Shown here: in pieces, positions 22,434 to 36,169 of the stretch
Layout: each line of letters begins with the position of its first letter
How positions within the stretch are numbered: position 1 is the first letter of the stretch
DNA from: Heterobilharzia americana
Taxonomy: Eukaryota; Platyhelminthes; Trematoda; Strigeidida; Schistosomatidae
Assembly: GCA_944470555.2 (NCBI GenBank)
Contig: OX104127.1
Coordinates: 27,543,661-27,607,660 of the forward strand
Direction of reading: 5' to 3'
Length of the DNA: 64,000 nt
Translations under genes and position numbers: made by a program
Notes under the pieces: model-generated
Told to the model about the DNA's origin: nothing
Seen by the model: the letters and a program-made list of their open reading frames with translations, nothing else
Database searches by the model: none

Positions 22434-22673
22434 TCATCGATTCATAACTATATAATAAATATATTCGGATATATGTGCAGCTATTGCACAAAATCCTCCA
22501 ATGATCATAAATAAAAGGGGTCCATTCATTTGTTTTACACGAATCGGTATGTCGGTATTTTGTTCATTTATTCCACATAAATTGTTGTATATCTGAGTTT
22601 TGGTGGTGAAACCAAAAATTTGATCCTTTTCTAATTCTTGTTTATTGTATATTTTCCCAGAATCTTCCAAATA
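22434..22673 (-). CDS. Ionotropic glutamate receptor-like gene, last exon (end of S2, M4)
   Basis: Eighty codons including the stop. The acceptor is a pyrimidine-rich run ending CACTTTTCAAG (AG at 22675-22674), and the frame joins in phase 0 to the donor at 31335. It starts YLEDSGKIYNKQ, which fits the 'LQEDGxIxxL' helix of ionotropic glutamate receptors, has a single cysteine in the S2 tail (NLCGINEQN), and then the hydrophobic segment GPLLFMIIGGFCAIAAHISE as M4. After YIYYIVMNR the protein stops, so the cytoplasmic tail is very short. The product would be a plasma-membrane ligand-gated cation channel subunit. Confidence 0.7.
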   Translation of the reverse strand, partial: YLEDSGKIYNKQELEKDQIFGFTTKTQIYNNLCGINEQNTDIPIRVKQMNGPLLFMIIGGFCAIAAHISEYIYYIVMNR

Positions 22674-22689
22674 CTTGAAAAGTGGAAAC

Positions 22690-23220
22690 GAAAATAAACA
22701 AAGACATCATGCTTAAAACAGATAATGCTTTTTGTAAGAATATTGTTTCGAAAAGTAACTCTAGCAGACACAATGAGAAACAACTGAAGAATTTAAAAAG
22801 TTTAATAGCAAATAGCAGCAGCCTAATTGAACCTTGAACTACAAAAATTTTCCACCTAATATATATGTCAGTTTTTTTTACTTTTCAATTTGTTTTAATC
22901 ATTTAAATATGTCCTCTGAATGTATCATGTACTTTTACATATTTTAAAAAAAATGTTTTCATCTCATCGTTTCTCAATTTAATTACGAAACAGACAAAAA
23001 CGGTCATGTTATATGGAAGTGGACTTTTCAGTGCGTAAAAGTACACCTTATTTCTATTCTTCAGATATTTGTTTGAGCTGCAGATTCTTGTACTGGTTGA
23101 ATGAAGCACCACAAGCAAACTAATGCTCTGGATTCCTTACTATGGTTGGCTGTTTCACATTATTACCCTAACTACTGCTATGATTAACATCATTCAGATG
23201 CAATAACCTACCTCAACTTC
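22690..23220. other. Intron sequence without a recognised feature
   Basis: Very AT-rich, upstream of the last exon. Nothing recognised. Confidence 0.35.
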
Positions 23221-23224
23221 ATCG

Positions 23225-24905
<1,681 letters not shown>

Positions 24906-25677
24906 AAGAGATGCAATAACCATTTCGTCTGAAAATATTGTTATGTCAGTGATTTTATTGAAATATTACCTACCGATAGTTGCATACTGTATCATACATA
25001 TTGTATGGAATAAGGTGAGAGCGATGGAAAGCTGTTTCGTCCTATTATCGAACCCCTTAGTCAACTTTCCGTTAAACGACTGCTGACATGTAATTCTTCC
25101 TTGTCACATCATCTTCACTGCATATTCATTTACATGCATCACCAGTAAGGCAAAAAAAGCTGTAAAATGTAATCACTATTTCTTATCATATGATATACTT
25201 TTGAAGGTGAAGTAGCTTGGCAACACAGTCAATCTCTACACTCATAAAAACCATTAGTTTACGTAAAGCAGTTGGTCCAACAATATTGTGTGATAAATAT
25301 CGAGTTGGTTATGAGAGTCACACTGTGACATCGTTTTTAGCCAAAGGGAACAAAAATACAGAATTTGCTGGAAGCCTTTTGATTATCGATAACTGCATAC
25401 TCATAAGAAGAAAAACGTCACATAAAACAACTGATATGACCACATTATAAATAAGCAAAGAGATATAAGGCTGGAACAAAATAATTTTTACGTCTATATT
25501 TACAGTAAACTCGACTGCTTATTCAAGTAACCCATTCTTGTTATCTATTGCTTAAAGCCACCAATTATACCTTAGAAACCTGTCGCATATTTCACCAATT
25601 GGAACTAGGCTCTAAGACTCAAGCTTCCAAAAAGAGTAATTACACCTGTGTCTTTCACTTGTTCAATAATTTATTGA
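24906..25677. other. Intron sequence without a supported feature
   Basis: A 77-codon open stretch at 25217-25450 (plus) has no recognised motif. No splice-flanked exon was found. Confidence 0.35.
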
Positions 25678-26146
25678 CATACTTGCTATTCTCCGTTGTT
25701 TTGTTGGATCGAATTGTTCGACTTCTGTTGGCATATGAGCTCCTATGATGAGTCACAAATAGGATAAAACGCGCGTCCTGGATTCTTCTGCTAGCCACAA
25801 CCAACCAATTCATCATAATTAACATTCAACCAATATCCAGACATCTGCATACCACCACATTTACCAATAGAAGTCGAACAATTCGATCCAACAAAACAAC
25901 GAAGAATAACAAGTATCTCAATAAATAGTAATAACTACCACCCGTTGTACAAGAAGTGGCTATCGTTCCTCTGTGACAAAGTGGATGACGCCATGACGGT
26001 TGAAGCGATGGGTGAGAGGTTCGAGTCTCAGTGGGAACAACATTACTCACTGGGATGCAGTTGCATCGAGGTGACGAGTCGCAAATAGGACGAGACGCGC
26101 GTACTGAATTCTTCTGCTAACCACAATCAACCAAATTATCATTACT
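25678..26146. mobile_element. Short repeat family A subfamily, minus tail plus duplicate of 20748-21145
   Basis: 25678-25743 is a minus-strand tail (TTGTTTTGTTGGATCGAATT, then GGCATATGAGCTCCT). From about 25755 to 26146 the sequence nearly matches 20748-21145, with only a handful of differences (for example ACTACCACC against ACTATCACC). Both decayed ribozymes are shared. Confidence 0.75.
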
Positions 26147-26590
26147 GAATAATTACTTGATTGTTATTTGTCTAAACATTTTACTACAACTAAGTAGAAA
26201 GATTCAGTCATCAGGTCACTTTTATGCTAAACGCTACAATGTTATATTTGTGACATACTAGAAAATCTACTTTAATAAAGTGGAAGCTCAAACGAAGCAC
26301 AAAAGTGAAGAGGATAAAATCGTACATAATTGACAATTCGCCTATAATAGGATAAATCGCTGTCCATAGGTGGAACTTATATCGATATTCGATAAGAACT
26401 GAAGTTAGTGTACAAATTATCTTATCAAATAGAAATTAACCATCAATAATATTTAGATAGATATTTAGTATTTTCTGAAAAGACAGAAATAAAGTTACTC
26501 ATACTTAACTTTGAAGGTTAATCACAGTAACTGCATAAAAAATTACTCAGAAGTGATTAATATATCTGGTCAAATTGGTAGGCTGAGGGT
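26147..26590. other. Intron sequence without a recognised feature
   Basis: AT-rich. Nothing supported. Confidence 0.3.
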
Positions 26591-26619
26591 CAAAAGGCGA
26601 TTGTAACAATCGCCTTTTG
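26591..26619. repeat. Perfect 14-base-arm palindrome
   Basis: CAAAAGGCGATTGT, one base, then its exact reverse complement ACAATCGCCTTTTG. No neighbouring repeat family explains it. Confidence 0.9.
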
Positions 26620-26969
26620 TACATGAATATGATGTATCTATCTGAAATGAAAAGCCTAGTTTCACAATGAATTCTCCTTACATTGACTCAATCTTTTCCA
26701 ATGAGTCAGACAAAGATGGTTTACGCTTGCATACTCCATCACTTGTCTCACTGCTGACACGTCTAAACTGTTTTCACTATGATTAGGAAAAATGATGTAG
26801 ATTGAATTGCTAAGTGAGGCAAAAACATACACAGACATACACAGGCGTATAAACGAAACAACCACTAGATTCAGCCTATTGCTGACTGTCATGTTTGCAA
26901 ACATATTACAATGTTTAACCAGTCGGTCTTAAAGTAGTCTATAAGCCTGTCGATATAATCTGCTATTAG
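26620..26969. other. Intron sequence without a recognised feature
   Basis: An 80-codon minus-strand open stretch (26662-26904) lacks a recognised motif. It is not called a gene. Confidence 0.3.
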
Positions 26970-27400
26970 AATTTGATTATGAAGAAACCTAGTGATCGTT
27001 GGTCCGAATCCTGTCACGGGCTAAATTTTCATTTCATCTTTAATCATCACAGAGTATCAATGCAAGTCTACTAAAGAACGGCTATCTCAGATAATCAATA
27101 TGATGCTCCCACTCTCTCTAATTGAAAAGTCCGGACTGGGCAGCTATTATGAGTACCATCAAGGGATAGTAACGCGTTACGAATTTTCATGGCAATTGGG
27201 CAGAAATCCTTGGTGACTGAAACGAAATAAAAGTGTGGTCAGCACCCATGTCTCGTAGCTCAGTTGATAAAGCATGGAGCTGAATACCCAGTGGTCACTG
27301 GTTTGAATCCTACCGAAGTTCAAATTTTCATTTGACCTTCACTCATCACTCATTATCAATACTAGTCTGCCAAACCACACCTATTTCAAATAGTCAAACT
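26970..27400 (+). mobile_element. tRNA-derived short repeat (family C), two pieces
   Basis: A fragment at 26970-27060 (GTTGGTCCGAATCCTG, then ATTTTCATTTCATC) and a longer copy at 27235-27400 with GTCTCGTAGCTCAGTTGATA (A box), CACTGGTTTGAATCCTACC (B box) and the tail TCATTTGACCTTCACTCATC. Confidence 0.6.
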
Positions 27401-29218
27401 GTTGAGATAACTAATTTACTTTCACTGGTAAGCGGGAGATTTGCATTAAAACGAACTAGGAATAACTGAATTAATTTGATGCACCCTACCGCAGTTTGCA
27501 TATCCTGGCTTCGCATCTATGGGTGTTACCTAAAATAGTTTGTTTTGTTTGTTTAATTTCATGCTGGCATATAGCGGGTTTGATAACTAATGAAATTAAC
27601 TGTCATACTCATTCTTGTTCGTTTTACGGAATATAAAACACCTACGTTTTCTCAGATAGTCAAATTTTAACTTTGGCTATTCATGATTTCATTTGAAAAA
27701 CAGTAGATTTCCATTTTATACCACAAATATTGAATTACTCTGTTTCAATAAACCCTGAATCATGTATTAGGATTTTCTAAATGTGAATGAGGACACAGTC
27801 AAATGAAATTAACATATAGAAATACTGTCCTTACAAAAGGTCTATAAATTCTGAAAACGTCTCCAAAAAGTTCAAATCATTGATAAGCTTAAATTAATTA
27901 TGATCAGTAAGCCGATGATTCTCCTTTCATACCCATGGACACTTGGCTACTACTTTCACTTCCTCTAAATAATCAGCTCAGGTCATCTCAGCATCAGTCG
28001 AGTAGTAAAGCCACTTTAAAAAACATCAATCCAACGACTTCACTAATTCATTTAGTCGGTAGTAGCTACGGGAAGTTTGTACAAAAAACAAGGATGTAAT
28101 CAGATGAAGTTAATGACTTTCACTTACCAGGAATTCCACCTTCGTGGTGAATAGTTGCAAGCTGCGATCCCAGTTACAACTGTGATGAAACAGTCTATCT
28201 AACCCTTTCAGGCTGAGTTTCAAGACTTACTGGCACCATCACTGTAGCGCACCTGTATCCCCGGACATCTGAGGACATCACAGACTTATTATCGCCCAAT
28301 TTCGTGAGACCTAAATGTATTGCTTTTCCTTATAAGAAGTAAAAATTGTCACTATACCAGCAGGAATACGACCACATCACTATATAGAAGCAATACAAGC
28401 CGTGCTGTAAACAAGAACAGAGTACCAGTCTATTGCTTGGTAGATTAAAGTGTTGTTTGTTGTCAGAACTAATCAGACAAATCGCTCTCTCAACTAAGAG
28501 CAGCCATGCACATAATATGGATACCAACACCACTGTTAGATGTATAACTTTTATACACCTCAATGAAATAATCGATTTGTTGACAATTGAGATAAGTGGA
28601 TTAGCAATTCAGTCTTATTCACCTTGTCTTGACAAAAGTTGGACAATAATAATCGTAATAATGATGAGATAATATGCATATGTGTTACCTTTTGAATAAA
28701 AGAAAGATGACTGGTCTATGTAAAGTGAATAAATTATTAAAAAGTGAAAATACCACTGGTTCGACATGAAGTAACAAGAAATATTTTACTCATTTGAATG
28801 GTAGTTTGCCACGAAACTCACTGCTCTCAAGATGGATTTTCTATGATACAGATCTACATCAGTTAAATTACCTTGAAAAATCAAAGGATCATAGAAAATT
28901 GTTTCAGTTTCAGTTAGAAGTTCTTCAGTGGTGTGTTTTCTCGAACTAATATAGCATTAGAAACGTACCTTTATATCTTGTTACAGTCACCCTGTCATTC
29001 AACCATGGAGTTGGCATCTACAATCCTTTTTACTAGTTATCTGGTGAAAGGGAGTCATAATTTATTAGGATGTAAATCATTCACATCAGATATACTTTCA
29101 ATGTCGTCTGATTCTTTTTAGGCTGATTGAATGAACCCTAAGAATGTTAATGATGAGTTAGTAAATAGAAAAACAGTCATCATTACTGACCGAATTCTCA
29201 GAGGAGATATCAGTTCCT
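27401..29218. other. Long intron stretch without a recognised feature
   Basis: AT-rich. Open stretches of 60-80 codons (for example 28433-28672 plus, 28330-28563 minus) show no family motif and no consistent splice signals. Confidence 0.35.
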
Positions 29219-29600
29219 TCGATAGACAGACAAACAGACAGACAGGCAGGCAAAATTAAAGTAGAACCTAACACACAGCTGCATTGGCACAAGTTACCAC
29301 ACTACACATTAGAATACAAAGGACAAGTGGATGGAAAAAAGGTGATATCAGAGTAGATAAAGTAGTGTGAGGAAATAAACAGTTTGAAGATAATAGTTAG
29401 TGTAAACATTCAAGCTTTAAAAGATGTCAAGCAGTGGATACATCTGCGCCACTGCGACCGGTTTTCAACCATGTCACCAAGAGTCTTCAACCCCTGATTC
29501 ATCCCATCGCGTGGACCCCAACCATTCAGTCTGCATCTCCCCACATGACTCAGACTAACAGAAAAAGACTTCATCAGATGGTGCCACGTCTAGATCTAAC
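29219..29600 (-). mobile_element. LINE family 2, 3' end remnant
   Basis: It begins with the family's short tail repeat (ACAGACAGACAGGCAGGCAA, plus strand), then the 3' UTR, then the C-terminal RT region ending SQWRRCIHCLT on the minus strand. Frames are broken. Confidence 0.65.
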
Positions 29601-29855
29601 CACTCTGAAACCTTCTCCTTCTAGGTTGCAGATACGGCTTGATGAAGAGTCTCAACAAGCGCGAAACTATGGTTAAGCGAGACTTCTTGCGGATCACTTC
29701 CAAAGTACTAACAAACATCAAAATAAACTGCAATGGGGAGGCCCGCAACTTGGTGTCCACAATGCAAAATGATCAACTGAATTCAGTCAGTACTCAGGAC
29801 TAGACGATGTGAAATTGGTCGCTTTCCGGTGACTAATCCATGTGCTTACTTCTTG
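29601..29855 (+). mobile_element. Short repeat family B, degraded
   Basis: TTCTAGGTTGCAGATACGGC begins the ribozyme 5' flank, but the core is destroyed (TTGATGAAG; GCGAAACT). The body AATGATCAACTGAATTCAGT, then ACTAGACGATGTGAAATTGG follows. Confidence 0.6.
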
Positions 29856-30329
29856 TCTTAAAAAAATCTGCTTTACTATTATTATTAAAGTATCTTATTG
29901 TCATAGTCATTCATTAGGTGCGAATACAAGTAGATGTAATGCGTCTTCAATAATACTGTAGTTATAGCCATAAACTTCATCATTCGAATCCATACCTCTG
30001 AATAAGAAGAATTTAGCGAAGAAACGTCCCTTAGGAAACCGTAGCAATGTCGATAGACATACAGGAAATGTAGTCATCCGAAAGTTTGTATAAAATACTA
30101 ACTGATTTAGTAGAATATTATCAATAAACAAAGAAACAAACATACGATCACCTTTATTAAATTTGCATTCCTCAAGTTAAACTATTTTTAACTTTGAAAT
30201 CAGTTGAAAAAAATAAAGTACTCTGTCTCTTTTGATGTAGAATGAGCCCATTCAGGGTAATTATCTACAACTGATTCTAAAGACTATCCTAACAACTAGT
30301 GAAATGATCATTTAAACTATCTATATTTT
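29856..30329. other. Intron sequence without a recognised feature
   Basis: A piece near 30275-30310 (AAGACTATCCTAACAACTAG) resembles the fold-back repeat at 2376. Otherwise nothing. Confidence 0.35.
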
Positions 30330-30735
30330 TTCCAGTTGGGAGCACTGGACAACTCCCTCAAAATTCAAATGAACTGGCGCTCATTGGTGACTAGCTTCGA
30401 GAAGTATTCCCGAAGTTCCAATGAGAAGTCGTGACCGGTAGAGTCAAAGCCTGATGGTAGTAAGGACAGATACTTAAAGATGACGTTGGGTGGCGGTTGC
30501 GTTATATCGTGAGCTAATAGAAGTTGGAAATATGGACCATTGGATTCCGATCCAGTGGCTCAATGGTAACGTGCTGGCAACGGAACCTGAAGGTCACGGG
30601 CTCGCTTCCTGGAGGGGTCATGGGTGCGCACTGCTGAGCAGTCCCATACTAGGACGAACCAGCTGTCCAGTGCTCCCAAGTTTCCTTTTTTCCTCCTACT
30701 GATGTCAGTCTACCATGAATAACAACTTGAAATAT
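30330..30735. mobile_element. Short repeat family D, near-complete plus copy with short minus stub
   Basis: A minus stub (TTGGGAGCACTGGACAACTC) precedes a plus copy (30365-30735). The plus copy has GATCCAGTGGCTCAATGGTA and a ribozyme at 30628-30673 with perfect stem I (GCACTG/CAGTGC), stem II (GTCC/GGAC) and stem III. Two core bases are changed, CTGAGCA and GAAC. It shares these changes with 40395-40440 except for one further base. Confidence 0.75.
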
Positions 30736-31019
30736 TTCCAAATCTCCACAACTCCCTCAAAATCCTATCTATATTTTGTTTGGAAGGGTAGCTTTCAATG
30801 AAATGTGGAAAGTGAATGAGCAATGTCAGCAGTTGTTAGAATGTCTTTTGACGGTATTCTCAATTTGCCACTAATCATTATGTATTCATTGTACTTTTCG
30901 AAGGGTGAACAAAGAAAATATTATGGTAGTTCAGTGAAATCAGGCTGTTAAACTGAATTTCCGTGATAGATAGATAGATACAATATAACATCTACGGTTT
31001 TGACTGAAATTCAATACTA

Positions 31020-31200
31020 TTCATTGGGATCTGAACGAATGGCTCATTGGTAACGTGTTCATCGTGAAAACTAAAGGTTCTGGATTTTATCTGTGGCGGG
31101 GTCATTGGTGTGCACTACTAAAGAGTCCTGTACCGTGATGAAACAGTTGTCTAGTGCTCCTAAGTTCTCAACGATTCTCCAACTGATGTCAACTTATAAT
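31020..31200 (+). mobile_element. Short repeat family D, plus copy
   Basis: ATGGCTCATTGGTAACGTG, then a ribozyme region at 31112-31157 with CTAAAGA (core damaged) and GAAA intact. Stem I is GCACTA/TAGTGC, a paired change relative to GCACTG/CAGTGC elsewhere. Confidence 0.7.
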
Positions 31201-31335
31201 GAATATTGAACTGAAATGAATCAATCCCCATAGACCAAGAAAATGAATAAATGATAGATGTTGAGAATTGAGATATTCAATACACCAATGAGAAGATATA
31301 GATAGAGTAAAGAGTTGTAATAATTCAAAACATAC

Positions 31336-31844
31336 CTTTAAATATGCATTCATTTGTAGCAATGACTTTTGACTGAATGTTAAAAATCCTAATTCCATTA
31401 CAGGCATATCATTAAATAGTCTTCTATCATTGTTATTACCACTAGTATCACCAACATCTACTTCAACATTACAGTCTAATGTAATGAAATTCCAATCGTT
31501 TGTTTGAAGTTTAAACGATTTTATATAATGAGCATTTATATGATCTGTCAGTAATATTACTGATTCATTGAAAATCTTTGATGTTAATTGAACAGATGAC
31601 CATTCAACTGGATATTGAAATTTCGTATCAAAATATTCACATAATTTTGGATCTAAATCACAATAGATAGTTTGATTTTCATTGAACTTTGAATATGGTT
31701 TATATTTTATATTATTGTTAGTGTACTGTTTAAAAATCAATACTGATGTACCCATTACATAAGCAATGATACATAGAAGACAAAATCCATGCCAAAATAG
31801 AGTAAGTGTCATTCCACTCCATGATCTGGGTAACTTGTTAAAGG
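31336..31844 (-). CDS. Ionotropic glutamate receptor-like gene, exon with M3 and most of S2
   Basis: A 509-base exon: the acceptor is a run of T ending TTTTTTTTTAG (AG at 31846-31845), the donor GTATGT at 31335-31330. It enters in phase 1 and leaves in phase 0. It begins FNKLPRSWSGMTLTLFWHGF followed by LLCIIAYVMGTSVLIF, which lies where M3 lies in these receptors; only the tyrosine of the usual SYTANLAAF gate is kept. S2 then has DPKLCEYFDTKFQYP, SVILLTDHINAHYIKSF, a stretch rich in N and D (GDTSGNNNDRRLF), and GFLTFSQKSLLQMNAYLK just before the last exon. The loss of the gate motif suggests altered gating or a non-glutamate ligand. Confidence 0.7.
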
Positions 31845-31849
31845 CTAAA

Positions 31850-32905
31850 AAAAAAGATGAATAATAAATATAAGGACAAACAGATGAATGAATGGCCAAA
31901 AGTATTTCTGATGTTATACCAGAGAAACTTCTGGATGTTTCTAGAAAAATACCAAGTAAAATAATACTCTGTAAAAGGTACAATGCTAAACTTACCTAAG
32001 GATTTCTCAGGCTTTCATTTCTGCATAAGTACCATTAGGAGAGATGTAGTATAATTGCTAATTAACTTTGAATGACCGATTTGTTCTCTAGTAATGTTAT
32101 TCTATGTCCAAAGCATAGAAATTTCGCTACTACATTTATCAAAGTTACAGTAGGTATGTTTTCCTAGAAGTCTCGTCGGTTTCGGTTTCGAGTTCACTCT
32201 AATGACCAAATGACTATTCACAATCATAATACGCCAACTTCTCGAACTTACAGTTAATGAAAACGAAGATTCGGTCTAAGAGTGACTGCTATATTGAAAC
32301 GCACTTCTACTGAGCTATATTTAACCTAATTGCAGAACAATCAAACGTCATAGAACGATTCACATACATGCCGTCCAACCGTGTATATCTGAAACAGAAC
32401 GAAATGTCAACGTAAGATCCTATTTGGTTCAAGATCTTGAACTAGATCTCTACTGACTCTTCAGAGAATATACGATATTAGATAGTCACTGTGATAAGAC
32501 TTAGAGTTATTAAAGCGCTCATAAGAAACCTTCAACAATAAGCGAAAGTCCTCGAGCAACCTTGAGAATATGTCTTCATTTTATCAAACATAAAACTATT
32601 AGCACGTCAGTTACAGACAATATATATAGGTCTAAAATTCCGAGTTAAATCTTCAAACATCAGTAGACTTTAGTCTGAAATACAAATCCGTCTTTGAGTA
32701 CTAGCATCTGAAGAGCAGTCGACGCACTTCACATCAACAATTCTACATAGTCGCCACAAGTTTTAAAATTCAAACCAGATTAGCCTGTGTTGACTAAGTA
32801 ACACTACAAAGAACTTAGAAGATTGATGATCAACAAGGGGATTATGGTCACAAGACTTTATCAAAGTTCATGTCCTGAAACGGTGAGTCGTGATGATCAC
32901 ATCTA
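31850..32905. other. Intron stretch without a recognised feature
   Basis: Nothing supported on either strand. Confidence 0.35.
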
Positions 32906-32907
32906 TT

Positions 32908-33755
32908 ATCATTCGTCCCTTGGGTTCCTAATGGAAAATAGGGCTTCAGTAGCATATCTCCATTCCACTCTCTTCTCTACAATCTTTTCAACCTGACTCC
33001 ACGACTGCCCACAAACTCTCATTTCTTCCTCACACCACCTCCTCCATGTCACCCTAACCTCAAACACACAACTCATCGTTTCCCATCGGGGTCCCACTCG
33101 ACAACCTGATCTGGCGCATGATGTCCCCAGTCAGTCTTCTCAGTGTATGCCCAGTCCAATCCATCTCCACTTCCTTCCAGTACATATTAGTTGAGTGATA
33201 GCTTCTTGCTTTGTTGGTTCGTTGCCAGCCAGCCAGCCAGCTAGCCAGCCACACTTACTCCTTGCTTATTCTTATTATCCTGGCAATCCATCTGAGCTTC
33301 AGTAACGAGCCAGTGTAGACAGCAGTTGTTGATGAATGTCTGCAGTTTGTTGGAAATGCTTTTGGTGAGTCGCCAAGTCTCTCAAGCATCTCACAGAAGT
33401 ACTGACTAACTTGACTGAATTGTTGTTGAAAATCGGGATGTTGTTCACGCTTTATGCTGAGTGGAGTGGAGTGGAGTGCAGTGGAGTGCAGTGGAGTGCA
33501 GTGGAGTGCAGTGGAGTGCAGTGGAGTGCAGTGCAGTGCAGTGCAGTGCAGTGCAGTGCAGTGCAGTGCAGTGCAGTGGAGTGCAGTGCAGTGCAGTGCA
33601 GTGCAGTGCAGTGCAGTGCAGTGCAGAAGATCTCCACACTGGTTTCAGGTTAATGCAGGAAGGCCTATCTTGCTGTGTTTCCGACCGTGGCTGGCTTTCA
33701 CGTCGTCGTCTGTAGTTGAAACGATGCTGCCTAGATAGGTAAAAGAGGCTAATGA
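32908..33755 (-). mobile_element. LINE family 1, 3' part, with pentamer expansion
   Basis: The minus strand ends with GGAACCCAAGGGACGAA at 32908-32930. It shows WKEVEMDWTGHTLRRLTG, a short run of TGGC units (33222-33252) and the WRSSALH region. At 33461-33625 a pentamer array interrupts it. Frames are broken. Confidence 0.8.
33461..33625 (+). repeat. Pentamer array (GTGGA/GTGCA), 33 units
   Basis: 165 bases of GTGSA units, first alternating GTGGA and GTGCA, then mostly GTGCA. It grew from the CTGCACTGCACT stretch that other copies of this LINE have at the same place. Confidence 0.92.
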
Positions 33756-33849
33756 TCACATCTAAAGAGGCAAAATTTATGTAGTCTATTAACCTGAAGA
33801 ATAAAACAGAACAAGTTCAATAGAGATTAATGAATACTTCTCAAAAATT

Positions 33850-34660
33850 GAAGACAGATTATTTTACTGATTTCAAAGTGTTTGAATCCATGCATCTTTC
33901 TGAATCAAATATTCTCCAACTGTATGGATTACCAAAGGTACATAATGGGAATACATTTCTCCACGATCTCTGATATGAAAGGTTCACCTTACGAATGCGT
34001 TGTGAAGTAGCTAATCAAGCTTTCGGAGCCAATCACAAAACACGTCTCTTTTCAGTAACTCCCTGGTTCTTTTGGTTTTGTTAATTGTATTGATAATGTT
34101 TGGTAAAATAAAGTTCTCCTTAGCTGTAGTCTCATTTTTTATGAATGTCCCACTGACTAACACCATTATGTAACACATATTAATATGTTGATTCTAATGA
34201 ATTAGGTATTACACATATATTCGGTATCTAAAGAAGCTGTTGTGAGTGGTGAAATATGCAGACAAAAGGATGATATACTTATGGTTTCGCCAATAGGCTC
34301 ACTGCTTGCAGACTTATTTGTCTTCAAGCTTTAAAACACATAACTTGGCAAAATAAACATTCATTTTGAGTTCTGCAAACGATAGATGGATGATACCTGC
34401 ATAATATATAATGGTACAGATAATTTAGAAGATATTGTATTATCTTCTCAATAGATGTTATCCTGCAACCCAGTTCAGATTAGAGAAGGAATCGAACTTG
34501 GAAAGATCCTTTATTGACGTACACCTGACAAGACATTGAAACGAAACACTGAAAATACCTACCCACCGTAAAACTTACAAGGAAAGAGCAGCCAGCGAAC
34601 TCCTACATTTGAAAGACAATGGAATCTGATCCGTTCCTTATATCATACACTCAGTAAAGT
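33850..34660 (+). pseudogene. PLE reverse transcriptase remnant
   Basis: Broken plus-strand frames read LQLYGLPKVHNGNTFL (RT fingers), MVSPIGSLLADLFVFKL (the region before the catalytic box), and EFCKR then MDDTCIIYNGTDNLED, in which MDDT is the catalytic YxDD-type box. Stops and shifts make it dead. It sits in the largest intron of the receptor gene. Confidence 0.7.
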
Positions 34661-34839
34661 CAGCAGCTTTCATCGATGCAAAGCCGCCATTTTTGGCTTC
34701 TTCCCTTCACCTTCTGTTGCTGAGTAGGGTTTATTGGCTGCACTAAGCGTCTGCAGACGCTCTCTAGAAAAGAAATAACCCTCCACTGAATCCTTTTTGT
34801 TTTATGAGTATTTGCAAGTCAGTTGGAAAAGTGTAATAT

Positions 34840-35650
34840 GTTAGGAGTCATTCAGTAGACATACAGACAAAGTCATCGTAAAACCTCGTACACAAGTGAA
34901 TCAGCTCAAGTTACCATACTTCACAGTAGTATAACAAAGAATAGGTGGATAGGAAAGACTGATACCAAAGTAGACAAAAGTGTGTGGAAGGAGAAGGAAT
35001 TAAAAATGAGGGTTGGTCAAAACATGCAAGCCTTCGAAAGTGTCCATGAGTGAATATATCTGCGTGACTGTGACTGATGTTCAGCCATTTCACCAAGAGT
35101 CCTAAACCACTGTTTCCTATCGTCTCCGGGACCCCATTTAGTTAGTCTGCACTTCTCTACACGGTTCAACCAACAGCCAGAGACTTCATGCATTGATGTT
35201 TCGTCTTGGTCTGATCACCCCCAAAGCCTCTCCTAACCTAATCCAACTTTAAGAGACTTCGGGGTAAGCAGCTGGGCATGCGTAGCACATGTCCAGTCCA
35301 CCTCAAACGATGAAAGTTCACAACCCCATTGAGCGCCTTCCCTTCCTTGCCTAGCACCTTTCGGCTAAACTGGACACTGCTCATATGGTGATTTTATCAT
35401 ACGTCAGCTATGCTACAAAGACATTTATGATGAAAAACGTGAAGACGTTTCATGTCTTGCACTTTTAACGACCATGTCTCACAGCCGTATAACAGGACAG
35501 AGCGAACTGCAGAGCAGCATGCTCGTCTTTTAATAAGTATTCGGATATCGTGTCGACACCACAGATGACACAGGTTGACAAAAGCCAAACGGGTCCTTTG
35601 TATTCAAGCTGAGATTTTGTCAGCATCCAACCAGCTCTAGCTAATCCAAG
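34840..35650 (-). mobile_element. LINE family 2, 3' part
   Basis: From the 3' UTR at 34840 back into the RT C-terminal region at 35397-35588, where the minus strand reads AFVNLCHLWCRHDIRI, SAVRSVLLYGCETW and HHKCLCSIADV. The LLYGCETW block is typical of this class. Truncated at the 5' end and broken. Confidence 0.75.
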
Positions 35651-36165
35651 TCATTCAGCAGCCCTTAACCTATGTTTCTTCCTTATCTGCATTCATCAAC
35701 ATGGTATATAAATAGTCACGAAGAAATTGAAGTTGTCTTGATTCTCTGAACTTACATAAATGATTGTTAAAACCAAAGACTTTATCACTCAACTATTTAG
35801 ATCATGTCTAACTCCTGATAAGAATAAATTATGTACATAAACTGGTAGTGAGACAGAGGACAACGTAGCTACTAAGTCCTAACTGGTGAAGTTTACCAAA
35901 GTGAATTTGTAGATGAATGAAGTCACATTTACCAATGCCATTATGTTAAAACATAATACTTTTTAATGATTTAAATGTAATACAACCTGAACTCAAAAAC
36001 TGTTCAAAAATAATTTTTCATTCAGTGATGTAGAACAAGTGACCTTAAAGTTCACTTATTGCCATGCAATTTTTAGTGTATATTAGTAAGTTATCAAAGG
36101 AGATAAAAGTTTATATTGGTGTACAAAGGTATATTGGTCCCCTACAGGTCACCTGCATCCTCCTC
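35651..36165. other. Intron stretch without a recognised feature
   Basis: AT-rich. Nothing recognised. Confidence 0.3.
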
Positions 36166-36169
36166 ATAC

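Noticed and set aside
25217..25450. A small plus-strand gene of 77 codons
   Set aside because: No motif, no splice context and no family; the length is expected by chance in 64 kb.
33411..33759. Open frames rich in SAVQC or LHCTA repeats
   Set aside because: They are translations of the pentamer array, not a gene.
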